64,000 bases of DNA. Origin: Blasia pusilla. Lineage: Eukaryota > Marchantiophyta > Marchantiopsida > Blasiales. The notes under the pieces were generated by a model. That model was not told the DNA's origin. It searched no databases and worked only from the letters and a program-made list of their open reading frames with translations. This document shows, piece by piece, positions 32,136-42,900 of this stretch. The position numbers were made by a program, and so were the translations under genes. How positions within the stretch are numbered: position 1 is the first letter of the stretch; each line of letters opens with the position of its first letter. Location of the stretch: positions 42,160,001 to 42,224,000 of the forward strand of contig CM114274.1 of the NCBI GenBank assembly GCA_050084515.1. The letters run 5' to 3'.

Positions 32136-33270
32136 AAGTGTAAAAGCATCCCAACAACCATCCCAACCCAGCAAGAAGATACTCACGTGTTCATGGCATG
32201 CATTGCCATCTCCATCGTCGCCATGTGATGAGGGAATGGGTAAAGGACCACTGCCTTCACGCAAAAATGTGCCTCCAATGAGTTGGGCCGCTCCTCCGCA
32301 AACTTGGTCCACGCCATAAACCTGTGATTTCCATCCTAGATGAAGAAATGCAGATTCCTCATCCAGTTGAATTCCGTGCCCTCAACTTGCCTTCTGAAAT
32401 CCTGGTCTCGCATCCCCTAGAATGTGTCGAGCTTTTCCAAGTCCTCCTCCGTAACCAGAGCTTGGGTTCCATGCTCGTCGTAAGGCTGAACATAGAAGGA
32501 AGGAAAGCTATCGACGTAGGATGTTGTTGCCGCCGATTTTTTAAGCTTTGCGATGTCCTCGTCAGACTGAATTTCGCGGACGTATTCCATTGTCCGCAAT
32601 CGGCAGAGTGGAATCCTTGGGGCGTTGTGGCCCTCCATGAGTGCCATTTGCTTTACCACGTGTCAAAACCGGGACAAGATCAATAAGCTACACTGAATTC
32701 CCAATGAATTGCAATTCACATAATTCAAAAAACCAAGATCCTCTCTTACCCGCTCGAAAATTGGGTCGATTTCTTGACCTGCCAACTTGTCTGAGACAGA
32801 AGTTGGCAAATCGACTGGGAACTCGTCGATCCGATAGAGGTCGATGTCTTCCGCTGGGCTTGGAGACGAGAATGACCGCTCTCCGGCTTCTTCGGCAATG
32901 TCCACCATCTCCACGCTGGCGGTCCTCATGACCTCGTCGTCCGTGATTTGAACTTCTGGCGTTTCCAGTGTGTTGATTGTGTCCCTAGACTTCATCGGGG
33001 ACATTTCCCGCGTCTCGCTCTTGTTCGGTCGAATCGTCTTGCTCTCGTTCCCTCCTATCGACTCACGATGAGTCGCCGTGTGAAACGCCCCTTCGTATCT
33101 GATCAGCTGCTGCGCGGGAGAGTGAGGAATGGAGATCGCGAAATGAGAAACCGGAAATGAGCGATTTCTGCCCTATTTATACTTTTCTAGCCGTTGGGCT
33201 GACCGTTGGGTCCCGTCGTCCGTTCGACGGCGACGTGCCGGAGGTTACGGAAGTCCGGAGGTGAAAAATG

Positions 33271-33870
33271 GCAACCCGTCGGAGTCCGACAGGTTGCATG
33301 CCTCCGCCATGCTGGGTACGTCGCCACGTGCGCGAGCAACCCGTCGGAGACCGACGAGTTGAGCGCCTCCGTCGTCTTCGGACAAGAACGCGAGGTACCC
33401 GCGCAACCCGTCAGAGACCGACATGTTGCACGCCTCGGCCGTGTTTGGGACGGGAACGGGACGTACCCAGGCAATCCGTCGGAGACCGTTGGATTGCACG
33501 CTTCCCTCGTCAAGGGTTAAGAACGCGGGCTTCCCGCGCAAGTCGTCAGAGTCCGACTGGCTGCACACTTCATGTAAGCACCACAAGGCGAGGTCCTTAC
33601 GCAACCCGTTGGAGGGCGATGGGTTGCACGCCTCGCCGTCTTTGGGCAAATAGGTGAGGCACCCCATGAACTCGTCGAGCAGGACGGCTTGCGCCGCCCG
33701 GCATCTTCGGGCAAGAAGGAGCGGTATCCGAGCAACTCGTTGGAGAGCGACGGGTTGCTTGCTTCGACCATGTCTGGTAGAAGCGTGCAACCCGTCCAAA
33801 GCCGACGGGTTTCAGGCTTCGGTTAGCTTGTGGTAAATTTTGAGTTTCCAGGACTCCGACGGGTTCCAAC
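33271..33870. repeat. Palindrome cluster 2 of X-right (divergent promoter)
   Basis: About ten units near 33,271, 33,337, 33,401, 33,471, 33,538, 33,601, 33,667, 33,731, 33,787 and 33,850, spaced 56-70 bp. The unit at 33,471 reads AATCCGTCGG...CCGTTGGATT, again with matched changes near its ends. It lies between the two conserved TATA boxes of the divergent genes. Confidence 0.85.
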
Positions 33871-34096
33871 AAAATGAAGTGTGATTCGCAACCCTCTGCT
33901 TCCCAAATCCGGTAACACATTGCAACAGAATTGAATGTGTTGTTAGAGAATTGGATCCATTGTGTCAGACAATGTCACCTACCGAATTCATCTTGTCAGT
34001 AAAAATCTGTCAAGAGTATCTGTTTTCCTATCCACTATAAATTAAAAAATTCTCATTCTCATTCTCACCCTCCTCCCGTACAAAATTTTTGGGAAT

Positions 34097-37000
34097 GGAT
34101 AATTATGTTAAGCTCACTTGTGGCAATCATCTGGCGGCCCTTCCTCAATGAGAAATCATTCGACCCCAAGCTCGTGAGTCTTTCATAGCAATGGATGAAA
34201 ATTTTCTGTCTGTTCGATTTCTTCTCCAAATTGGAACCATCTTTGTATCCAAAGATGTTAGGATGGACGATACGGAAGATATAATAGGTGAGACGGACCA
34301 GCCAGTGACCTCAGACCGTAAAGTATGGAATCTCCTACCTCTAGCAAATGGTCAATACAGAGTTTATAGCCTGCCCCTGAATTCGTCTGTTTCCCAAGTA
34401 GACGGTCTAGAATTTCCTAGTGCTCCGAGCTCTACGTTTGCAACTCCAAGCTCTGCAGATCCGGCTTCGACTCCAACTTTGCACGCTCGTAACAATGTTG
34501 TTCTTCCTGAAGAGATTCCGGATGTCATCAACCTCACTGGATCTGTCAAACACCAATCGGGCCCTTTGTCCGCCTACTCATTCCTTTTGCGAGTATCAGG
34601 CAATAGTTTGCTTTTGTCTCTGGCCTTGAAAATTTTCAAGCACATTCTTGTCGACGAGCTGCCGCCCACGTACGATGGTAATTTCATTTTTGAGTTGCCT
34701 CCACTTGCTGCTCTTGCTCACAAGAAGGATGGAGGGCCTTTGAAGGGTATGGGAAAAGTCGATTGTCATCGATGGTGCAGGCTTCAACAGACTAGTGCTT
34801 CCATTCCAGATGGTCCTTGGATTGTCTCCCGCCGCCAATGCGTGGGAGCCTTGGAGTGTAGAAGTCCAGCATGCCCGTATCTAGAGTGCAACGGGCGAGT
34901 CAATACGTCACAATTCCCTCCCAAGAATGCAGAAACTCCATACGAGGTCGGTGCCACCATACCGTCGGGAGGCCATCGATGTCCTCATTGTCAGGCATCG
35001 CCCTTCTGCGTTGGAGCGTGTCCTGCATACATATTTTTCATTGGAAAGACGGCCGAAATGGATGCCATCGCCATAATCAAGGCCAACTCCAGATTTCCAT
35101 TTATTCAGAGATGGCAGTTCATGGGCCAAGGAGGCAAGGGATCTAGGGCCTATGTCTTCAAAATGTCAACCACAGGTCCGTCGAGTGGCCTCGATCTTAT
35201 AGATCGAATGAGGGAAGGGGAAGATCTTTACAGGAGCTGGGTAAGCTTTGATATTTGCTACTGAGTGTTGAACGGATGGTTGATGATGGGTGCTCACGTT
35301 TATGACCATGTGGAGAAAGGACTCAAAACTATATTGGTCTGTGAAGTGAAGGCAAAAGACGTTGGCAGTTTGAAGATGTGCTGGTTACTCTTGTTGGAGG
35401 TGGTGAAGGAAAACAAAAGGCCACCTCCGGAAGCTTATGGGTTCATGGCGGACAATGCACAACCTGGGTGGATTGCTATCGGGAAGTGTTATGGGTGGAG
35501 AGGTTCAACCGAGAGGGAAAGGTCGGATGCTTTCCATTGGCAACAGTCTATGACCCGATACACCAAATCTTGCATCAAGGAGAATAAGAGGACAGAGCAT
35601 GTCACTCTACTCCAACGCTGCAAGGACAGCAAAACCTTGAAGCAGGCCATGGAATGCCAAGAAGAACTTCATGGGTGGTAGAGGAAGCATGCGATTGAGG
35701 GGAAGTACAAAGAGTTGTGCTCTTGGTTGAGTTGGTGGACTGTACGTATAAGACAATGGGGAAACTTCATGCGGCAGGTGAGTTCACTATTTTGTCTTAT
35801 CAAGCTCACGCTGAGAATTTTTTTGTTAAGTTGTAGCTCACGGTGAGAAGTGTGGGAACTATATGGATTTCAAACCCAAGAAACCAAGCAAGCTGTCGGA
35901 TGCGACGGGTTGCCCGAGTGTGCAACCCTTGCGGAAACCGACGGGTTGCATCCAGATTTTTGGTACAACCCCAGTGTGCAACCCAAGTGTGCAACCCGTC
36001 GGGACCCGACGGGTCACAGAGTCGTTCATGGGATGCCTAGGCCTTGCAACCCGTCTGGTTCCAACGGGTTGTAGCAGGTGGGTTTAAGGTTACAAGACGT
36101 CGGGCCGGGACCACGCAGTCGCAGAGTCGTTCATGGGATGCCTCCAACCTGCAACCCGTCTGGTTCCGACAGGTCACTTATTTCTTTGACTCATGAGTTA
36201 TTTTTGTTCCCTTCTAATTGAACGTTCATGAAAATGCCCTCTGCCCCAACACAAGTGGAGCAGAAAGTGTTCATTCCTCTTGGAGGTCATCACAAGCATG
36301 CCAACGAATTTCACTTGTGGAGGCATGCCAACAAGACCAGGAAAGAGCAATGCTATAGTCTGCTGACATCCCATATCTTCCTCACAAAAGGCATAACAAA
36401 AGGAAAGGGGTCGTCGATCTACAAGCTCTATGTCAGGGCGGCTGTGAGATCTCGTGATGAAAAAATGTATGTGGAAGCCTTCAACCGGTGCGTAGCTGGA
36501 ACTCCACTCGAGCAAGACGTACACATTGGTGGGGATATTTGTGGGCGGGTTTCAAGGCGTCCCATCTGAGATGGTGGTAGAGCGAGTCGAGCGAGACTCG
36601 TGGAGACCAGATAAGTATCTTGACTTGAGCGGTGAAGAGGCGAGATCGAGGAACGAATCCGGTGATTGATTTGGATGAGGAAATTACGCCGCCCAGGTAT
36701 TTGGGGACGCCGGACCCGTCCCAAATATGTGATGGAGTTACTTCTCCAAAATCAGTGAATGTTTTATTTCAAAAGCCCTCCGTTGCTAGAAGTTCACAAC
36801 ATCCTGTCACTGGGGTGGTTCAACAATATGGGATTTCGGTAATGGAGATGGATTGCAACCTAAAACGGTGGCATATATCTTGGAGCAACCTAGGGCGTGG
36901 ATCCACCTACAGAGGCAGGATCGATGGCATTAGGAGAGCATCCGGCACTTTCCTAAATAAGAATTGTATAAGGACTGGACGACCACAGCCTGGGTTTTGG

Positions 37001-37690
37001 GGACTCAAAACCTTTGATCGTTTCACGAGGACCGGGGATCAATTGAAGTACTTCTTCTGCCCAAGTGAATCTTGCGCTTTCTGAAAGTCTTATCCGGTTG
37101 CGATTGGAGCTCCGGGGAATACCCCCATGATTTGGCCCATCGCCGCAGGTACGAACTGCACTCAAGACAAATTACAAGTGTCGGTTTCAGACTCGTAGAT
37201 GGGGGAAGTTCGGAGCATGTTCGCATTTTGTATTCAACCCAAGATTGATGTCAACATGTACCCGGAGAAGGTGGATGATCTCAATCGATTATTTCTGTTT
37301 GAGTCTAGAAATGGGGTGAAGAGAAACAGAATGTATAGGCCAACGGTGGAGAGAGCAAAGCGAATTGCATCAGCTCGGGAGGAAAAAATGGAGATCATCG
37401 CCACGAAAGATGTCTTGAGTGGCAATGGAATAGGAAGGATGTATTGGGTCAGGAACAACATTGTAAATTCAAGTGTCATAGGGGTGTATGTGGTGCACAT
37501 CTGTTGCTTTCCCACATGTTCATTTGATGACTTTGTCCAAAGAGAGACAAGTGGCAAAAGGTATTTCCCTTGTAAGCACATGTACTATGTGTTGCTGGTA
37601 GTTTTAAGAGAGTCGGAGGTAGGAGTAGGAATCCACCAACCAATTCTGTCCCTCAAAGAAGTGCGAAGTATTTTAAACAAACCACTTTGA
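34097..37690 (+). pseudogene. X-right MULE-type transposase
   Basis: Starts at MDNYVKLTCG (34,097) after a TATA box near 34,038. Open from 34,191 to 35,263 with the Cys-rich segment RRQCVGALECRSPACPYLE and CPHCQASPFCVGAC. At AYIFFIG it jumps directly to KTAEMDAIA; X-left has about 315 bp more here, so this is a deletion. A stop follows FDICY where X-left reads Arg. It continues with MMGAHVYDHVEKG and GFMADNAQPGWIAIGKC (35,440), then the intron at about 35,777-36,220 with five palindromes. The next exon has frameshifts, and the SWIM finger at 37,500-37,580 reads CSF where X-left has CSC, losing one zinc ligand. The end (YYVLLVVLRESE to ILNKPL) is uninterrupted and shows what gypsy1 split in X-left. 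Confidence 0.8.
35777..36220 (+). other. X-right transposase intron with palindrome cluster 1
   Basis: Donor GTGAGTT after ATGCGGCAG, matching the X-left intron. It holds about five palindrome units (near 35,893, 35,925, 35,994, 36,044 and 36,150), fewer than the eight in X-left. The tandem TTTCT units of X-left are missing here. Confidence 0.7.
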
Positions 37691-38083
37691 GAATGCAAAA
37701 TGAGGTTTTAAATTGTACTTTCATTTTTCAAGAACCTTCACTTTTAGCTTGAACTCTATTCAGCCCAGGGCAAATGGTAGATTGTTTCCAGACCTTGGAT
37801 GGAAAAAGTGATTGGTTCCACACTTATGATTCCACTGATTTTTTAGTTTTTATATTTTGTGCAATTTGCAACCGGTCGGACTCAGATGGGTTGCCAAAAT
37901 ATGGGAAGAAAAAAATTAACTATGGGACGCTTAATAATCGAGCAAAAAGTGCAAAAAAATTCACACAAAAAGTTTCCTCTCTTCAACCCAACGGAAACTC
38001 TCTTCCAAAAAATTTATCTATTTCGGTTGAAGGTAGTTTCCTCTCTCCTCTCTTCCTCTCTTCCTCTCCTCTTACCGCACCTC
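37691..38083 (+). other. X-right 3' end after the transposase gene
   Basis: No gene. It contains one decayed palindrome unit (about 37,868) and ends in a CT-rich tract (38,026-38,083) that forms the terminal inverted repeat with the start of X-right. Confidence 0.6.
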
Positions 38084-38092
38084 CCGAAATAG
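38084..38092. repeat. Target duplication of X-right (right copy)
   Basis: CCGAAATAG follows the X-right end and leads directly into the rest of the gypsy2 LTR (TAAGTTTCTTTATATGG). Confidence 0.7.
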
Positions 38093-38256
38093 TAAGTTTC
38101 TTTATATGGTTCCAAATGAGCCAAAACAAAGGAGAAACCTGCTCTCTCAGGTTTCCCGAGGCCTCAGCAGATCATCCTCGATCTCTTGGGTCTGTCCTCC
38201 CCTACTCATGAAGATTCTCTGCTAGATCCTACCAATCTATCTTAATGGTCGTGACA
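38093..38256 (-). repeat. Gypsy2 LTR, remaining end
   Basis: Matches 606-777 of the gypsy1 LTR, including CCAAATGAGCCAAAACAAAG and CTACTCATGAAG, and ends GTGACA at 38,256. It is the other half of the LTR at 26,175-26,537, split by X-right. Confidence 0.85.
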
Positions 38257-39535
38257 ATGGGCCTAGCAATATTGGAAAAACTTTCTTATACAATCTTCTT
38301 CTTGCAAGAGTACGAGTTGTCGGAGGCATAGCTTTACTTGTCGCTTCATTCGGGATAACTGCTTCGTTATTAGATGAAGGACGCACTGCGCATTCAAGAT
38401 TCAAGATTCCAATCAATATAGATGAAAATTCTACTTGCAAGTAAGTATGTAAAAATTTCATGAATTTGCACCTCTTTTAATATGTTAGTAAAGAGATATC
38501 TCGCACAAAATACTAATATCTTTGACTATTTTTCTTGTAGTTTACGGTTAATAGTGAAGTGCGCTTGATTCAAAGGGTTTGGCTTATCATATGGGATGAG
38601 GTACCTATGACTCATCGCCATGCAATTGAAGCTATAAATCGATCCTTTCAAGTTATCATACGAGTGATATCAAAAGACTTGAGGAATATTCTGTTTGGTG
38701 GAAAATTAATAATCTTTGGTGAGGATTTTTGCTAAGTCTTGCCTGTTATTCATCATAGAGACCGTCCAAAAATTTATTCAAGCTACATTAAAAAGATCAC
38801 CTTTATGGTCTCATGTGAGGGTAATGAAGCTAACGAAAAATATGAGAGTTCAAAGATTGGAAGCGAATGTGCGTGTTCAACAACAAGCTTTTGCAGATTG
38901 GTTATTGGAGGTTGGAGAGGGTCGTGTGCCTTTGGAATATCACTTGGGAGAGGATTTTATACAAGCGCCAAATGATATGGTGACCAAGAGTACAAAAATA
39001 AGTCATCTTATTTGTAACTATGGAAATGATTATGAAAAGTTTCGTGATGTCAACTTCTAAGAGATACAACAATTCTCACACCGAAAAATCAAGATGTTGA
39101 TGACATCAATGTAGAAGTCATGTCTTGCTTCTATGGAGAGGTAATATTGGTTTTCAAATAATCTTCATATGATTCTCCTCATGAGTTCTTGAGTTCTATT
39201 AGGCATCCAAACTAATATCATCTTATTATTATCATATGTTTGTTCTATGAAGGAAGCATTACTAACCTTAGTGTTGATTCCATTGTGAATGAGGGAATGC
39301 TAGACTTTGCCTTGCTTTTGATATGACTATCAATAAATCCCAAGGTCAAACCTTGAAAAAGATAGGAATCTACTTATCTACATCAGTTTTTTCTCATGGT
39401 CAATTATATGTAGCATTGTGAAGAGTAGGACAAAAAAATGCAATTCATATCACAATAGGAAATAATGTCCTTTTAAATGAAAAAGGACACTTCACACGTA
39501 GTATGGTGTATAAGGTAATACTTCAATGAAATAAT
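38257..39535 (+). pseudogene. Helitron PIF1-type helicase, C-terminal half
   Basis: Directly after the gypsy2 LTR the frame reads GPSNIGKTFLYNLLLARVR (Walker A, normally GPGGTGKT) and TAHSRFKIPINI. After an intron-like break come RLIQRVWLIIWDEVPMTHRHA (Walker B) near 38,560, GGKLIIFGEDF..VLPVIHHRDRP, SPLWSHVRVMKLTKNMRVQRL, FADWLLEVGEGRVPLEYHL, ILTPKNQDVDDIN and [19 protein letters not shown]. These are the consecutive motifs of the Helitron Rep/helicase protein, which unwinds DNA during rolling-circle transposition. Stops and frameshifts break it. Gypsy2 separates it from its N-terminal part, which is outside the window. Confidence 0.88.
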
Positions 39536-39560
39536 TTTTTTTCTTATTGATATATGAGTA

Positions 39561-39588
39561 CCCGTGCATCACACGGGCATCTTACTAG
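39561..39588 (+). repeat. Helitron 3' terminus (hairpin and CTAG)
   Basis: A CCCGTG/CACGGG hairpin (39,561-39,577, loop CATCA) is followed by CATCTTA and CTAG at 39,585-39,588, then T. This is the standard plant Helitron end: a small GC-rich hairpin about ten bases before CTRR, inserted before T. Confidence 0.9.
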
Positions 39589-39973
39589 TGGATTTATATA
39601 CACACCTCAAAGCACTCTCCCTAAATCAATCCTTTTCTTAATCTTCTCTATGATCAAGCATACCTAGTTAAGTTGAATATACCTATTTGAATATGGAAAA
39701 ATGAATCTTTACTCGTTCATCAAAGACAATAGAGAACAACATAATATTTCAACACACAAGAACTATCTCCCTCGATTCATGGTTATTCTGGAAACGTGAA
39801 TTAAAATTTACAAATAATCCCTATGTACATATCTCTTGAGTTCACTTTAAATACTCTAGGCCTCACAAAAATTGACTTTTCTGTCCAAAGGATGGACATA
39901 TCCACGGACATGCTAGTCACAGGGGAATGAATGGGAACTAAAGTTCTGATTAAGATATGAATGAAAATGACTG
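39589..39973. other. Intergenic, no gene seen
   Basis: AT-rich sequence between the Helitron end and the candidate gene on the minus strand. I see no coding frame, repeat or RNA gene. Confidence 0.5.
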
Positions 39974-42900
39974 TCACTTCAAGCTCCCCCAGGTGCTAAA
40001 ATCCAAAGATCTAATTTCTGCACTCATTTCCATAATGGTTTCCAAAGAGCTTCTATCCTCCATGCTCGACTTTATGCAACCACCTCCTCCTAGTAATCTC
40101 AACTCTCTTTCGGTATGATCAAAGTTTGCATGAAACTCCTGATAGTAAAGATGCCAATTGAGTCTTACTAAGGACGAGGTCCCCCGATCAATGTTGGTCC
40201 CCGGGCCAGTACTATTTGGAGATGTTCCATGTGATGGGAATGGGTTATTATGCTTATTTTTCTTTGAGGGTTTCACGGTCATAATTTTGGAGAAGCATCC
40301 GGACGCTAGAGTCTCAATTGTTGTTGATCTTGTTCTATGTGGGATCAATTTTGTGTGTTTTTCTCGATCCAATAACTCTACGTGTCCCAGATATGTCAGT
40401 GTTTGTTCTCCCTTCATATTATGACCTAGCAGATTTCTTTTCGGGGATGAACTTCTTGCCGAAGTCCCACGCTTAGTAGACAGTGGAGCCCGAGGTGGAA
40501 CTTGAGATGTATCATTTTTCTGAACATTTACACATTTGAGTGTTAAATTTCATCTAGAGTCATCAGAATATGATATTTTGAGTGCAGTATCGAAGTCATT
40601 CTCGAGGATAGTATATACTACTTTTCTAAGTTGCAAGTCACCAACCGCTAAACACTCAGACGTCGACCTACTACGCATTCCATCATGTGACACTTGCATG
40701 AAACCACAATATGAGGTCTTCTTTTCTGAATTCAAAGTATGGAGACCCTAAATACAATAAGAACTTTAGATGAGTTAATCACTACTTTAGTTGCTCACCT
40801 CATTCGGAGAATCTAGAAACGTTCCAGTGAGCTATTATTTACCCTCCAATCCCTCGATCTCCCTTTCTCCCTATGGAGTCTCCTTTTCCACTCCCTTGCT
40901 CTCCTCATCTTCCTACCTTATGGCAAAATGTTTGACATAATGAGAACTTACAAACTATATCATTGCAAGAGGAGGCAGGGAAACTGAAAATATAATATGA
41001 AATATTAATTGGGTTGCTCAACTCAGAAGGAGATTCCGATGAAGGTGGAGTTTGTTTTTCTATCCCAAGAAATCCCTTTCTCTCCTCTTCTCCCTATGTA
41101 GTGGCAAAATGCTCCACATAATGAGAACTTAAGTTCTACATCACTAAAAGAAGAAGTTGGGAAATTGAAATCAGAATAGGAAAAAATAATTGGGTTGCTC
41201 ACCGGAGTAGGAAAGCTCAATGACATCGGAATCTCCTTCCCCGTCCCACGCAGTCCCTCCCTTTTATTTTCTCCCTGTGGACACTCAACATAATGAGAAA
41301 AAATTTATTGATTTGAAATGAATATTGGGAAGGATTTGCATGCATTAGGAGGATCATAGAAATTTCTCACATCAATTGGTGTTTTCAAAGATGGCGTCTG
41401 CTTGGATATGCTCTCCAGCACTTTGTCATCTTTCTCTCCCTTGAGAATGAGCGCCGATAGTCCAAGTGATTTTCCACCAATTGACAATGATTGATTCGCA
41501 AAACAAATACTTATCTTAGAATTCCAAATGTAACAGTCATCGTCCCATTTAAAAGCATAAATTTTTTTCATAACAAGCATCTTAAATTGAACTTACGATA
41601 TTTTCTCCCAACAGTGTGGGGAAGTCCTGGCGGAATATCTTGCCAAACCAGAAGTAGCTAGAGCACTTGTCTCCCTTGTCAAAATTTTAGGGTTGAACAC
41701 ATCAAGCGATATCACCCTTTCAAAAGTTGGGGGAGCCGATCCCTCACCCTCATCCCTCTCTTCTACTCGATCATCCTGAGCCATAAACTAACCAAAATCA
41801 GTAATGGGCCTGATTGAATCGAATAGCAATGCGAAGAGAAACAAAAGTCTAGCATGATTCAAGGCAAAAAATCCCTGGAGCTTACGTCTCATTCGTCATC
41901 ATCATCTGACTCCGCTTCTATATCCAGGTCCTTTGCTCCTTTGTGATTATGGGCATCCGCCTGTTTTTTGCCTTCGGAAGGTGCCACCTTCTGATCTGGT
42001 TGGGACTTCACTATAGGGATAGTCCTTAGAAGAGTTCGGTTTGCATCGATCTTGAAAAATTAATCAAATTTAGGAGGAAGAAGTGCGACAATATTGCCCC
42101 ATCCACTTGCGGACAGAATGCTTGGAAATTCATGCTTGAAACTTGTAACGATACCCTCTCGGGAGTTAGTACATGTCTTCGAATAAGAACTTAAATTGAA
42201 TGTATGTAATAATGATCGAAACTTAGGTTTTGAAAGAGAAACTCACCACTAGAGCCCCTAGTACGCGCCAACGTGGATTTACCACAATGGCATTCTTCTG
42301 TGCTCCAACCTTTGACAAGCGAGAGAAAATCTCCATGAGGTTATCCATTCGAAACTCGTTCTCTCCGAGGGGCGGAAGGAATCTATACTCCTTGTTGATT
42401 ATATCTCTTGTGTCACTGAGGGAGGTGGGAAGAAATTTTCGGCCAAGTACTTTGTTTACAACAGCAAGTTGTTTGTCTAGAGTAGACTCATCAAAACCAT
42501 TGAAAAATACTACTATAACAACCATGAGACATCCTCCATTCCAAATCCTATGTCTCTTTGGATCCGTCATTGGAAATCTCATTGTACAAGAAATTACTCT
42601 AAACCAGAGATTGGAGGCTCTCTGGCATGCAACTATAAGATTCCCAAATCTTTTGATCTCACCAGAGAATACTAGTAATCTTTTGCTTGCATTGAGACGA
42701 GACCCCTCATCAAAATATTCTCCGAATTTTTCTACACTGAGCCGCTCATAATCATTTGAAGCACTAACCATATTTACAAACACTATGTCAAAAAGTACAC
42801 TACACTCATCATCTTCCCCCACCCAGTTTACAATAGTCCAAAAAAATCCGGGTGAGGTTGTATCAAAACTTCTTATGACTTCCTTGTCGGTAGATATAAG

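Larger units (their letters stand above)
26707..33004 (-). pseudogene. X-right ParB-like / beta-class methyltransferase gene
   Basis: Same gene as in X-left, read right to left. The first exon is shortened: sequence near 33,010 jumps from the leader to GNVSPMKSRDTIN, skipping the coiled-coil region. Then come DIDLYRIDEFPVDLPTSVSDKLAGQ, the ParB-like exon (32,659-32,220, with the DGN motif region changed), the palindrome array, and a longer open middle part than in X-left (31,370-30,446, with GRIGEKVSLDRVHWFALSG and VWLDDIRDKP). The 29,699-29,304 exon reads LLIVDLPSGL at the catalytic motif, so the aromatic of DPPW is lost; here WRTAQSWII replaces the X-left stop. The SAM exon (28,817-28,542) reads SRPGDLVFDLVGLSGAS. 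The two copies together show which stops are private to each. Confidence 0.6.
26538..38083 (+). mobile_element. Element X-right: Mutator-like transposon copy, complete ends
   Basis: An 11.5-kb insertion in the LTR of gypsy2. It starts GAGGGGCTGGTATTCTGG and ends with the complement of GAGGTGCGGTAAGAGG; both ends continue into purine-rich GAGGAAGAGAGG tracts, giving imperfect terminal inverted repeats. Relative to X-left it is inverted: the methyltransferase gene runs on the minus strand (33,004 to 26,707) and the transposase on the plus strand (34,097-37,690). It has lost several hundred bp at the start of the methyltransferase gene and about 315 bp of transposase, so it is not autonomous. 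It holds the same six palindrome clusters, with different unit numbers. Confidence 0.85.

Noticed and set aside
42230-42751. 173-codon plus-strand frame
   Set aside because: Antisense to the longer 268-codon frame at 43,029-42,223, which has better amino-acid composition and fits the order of the other segments.
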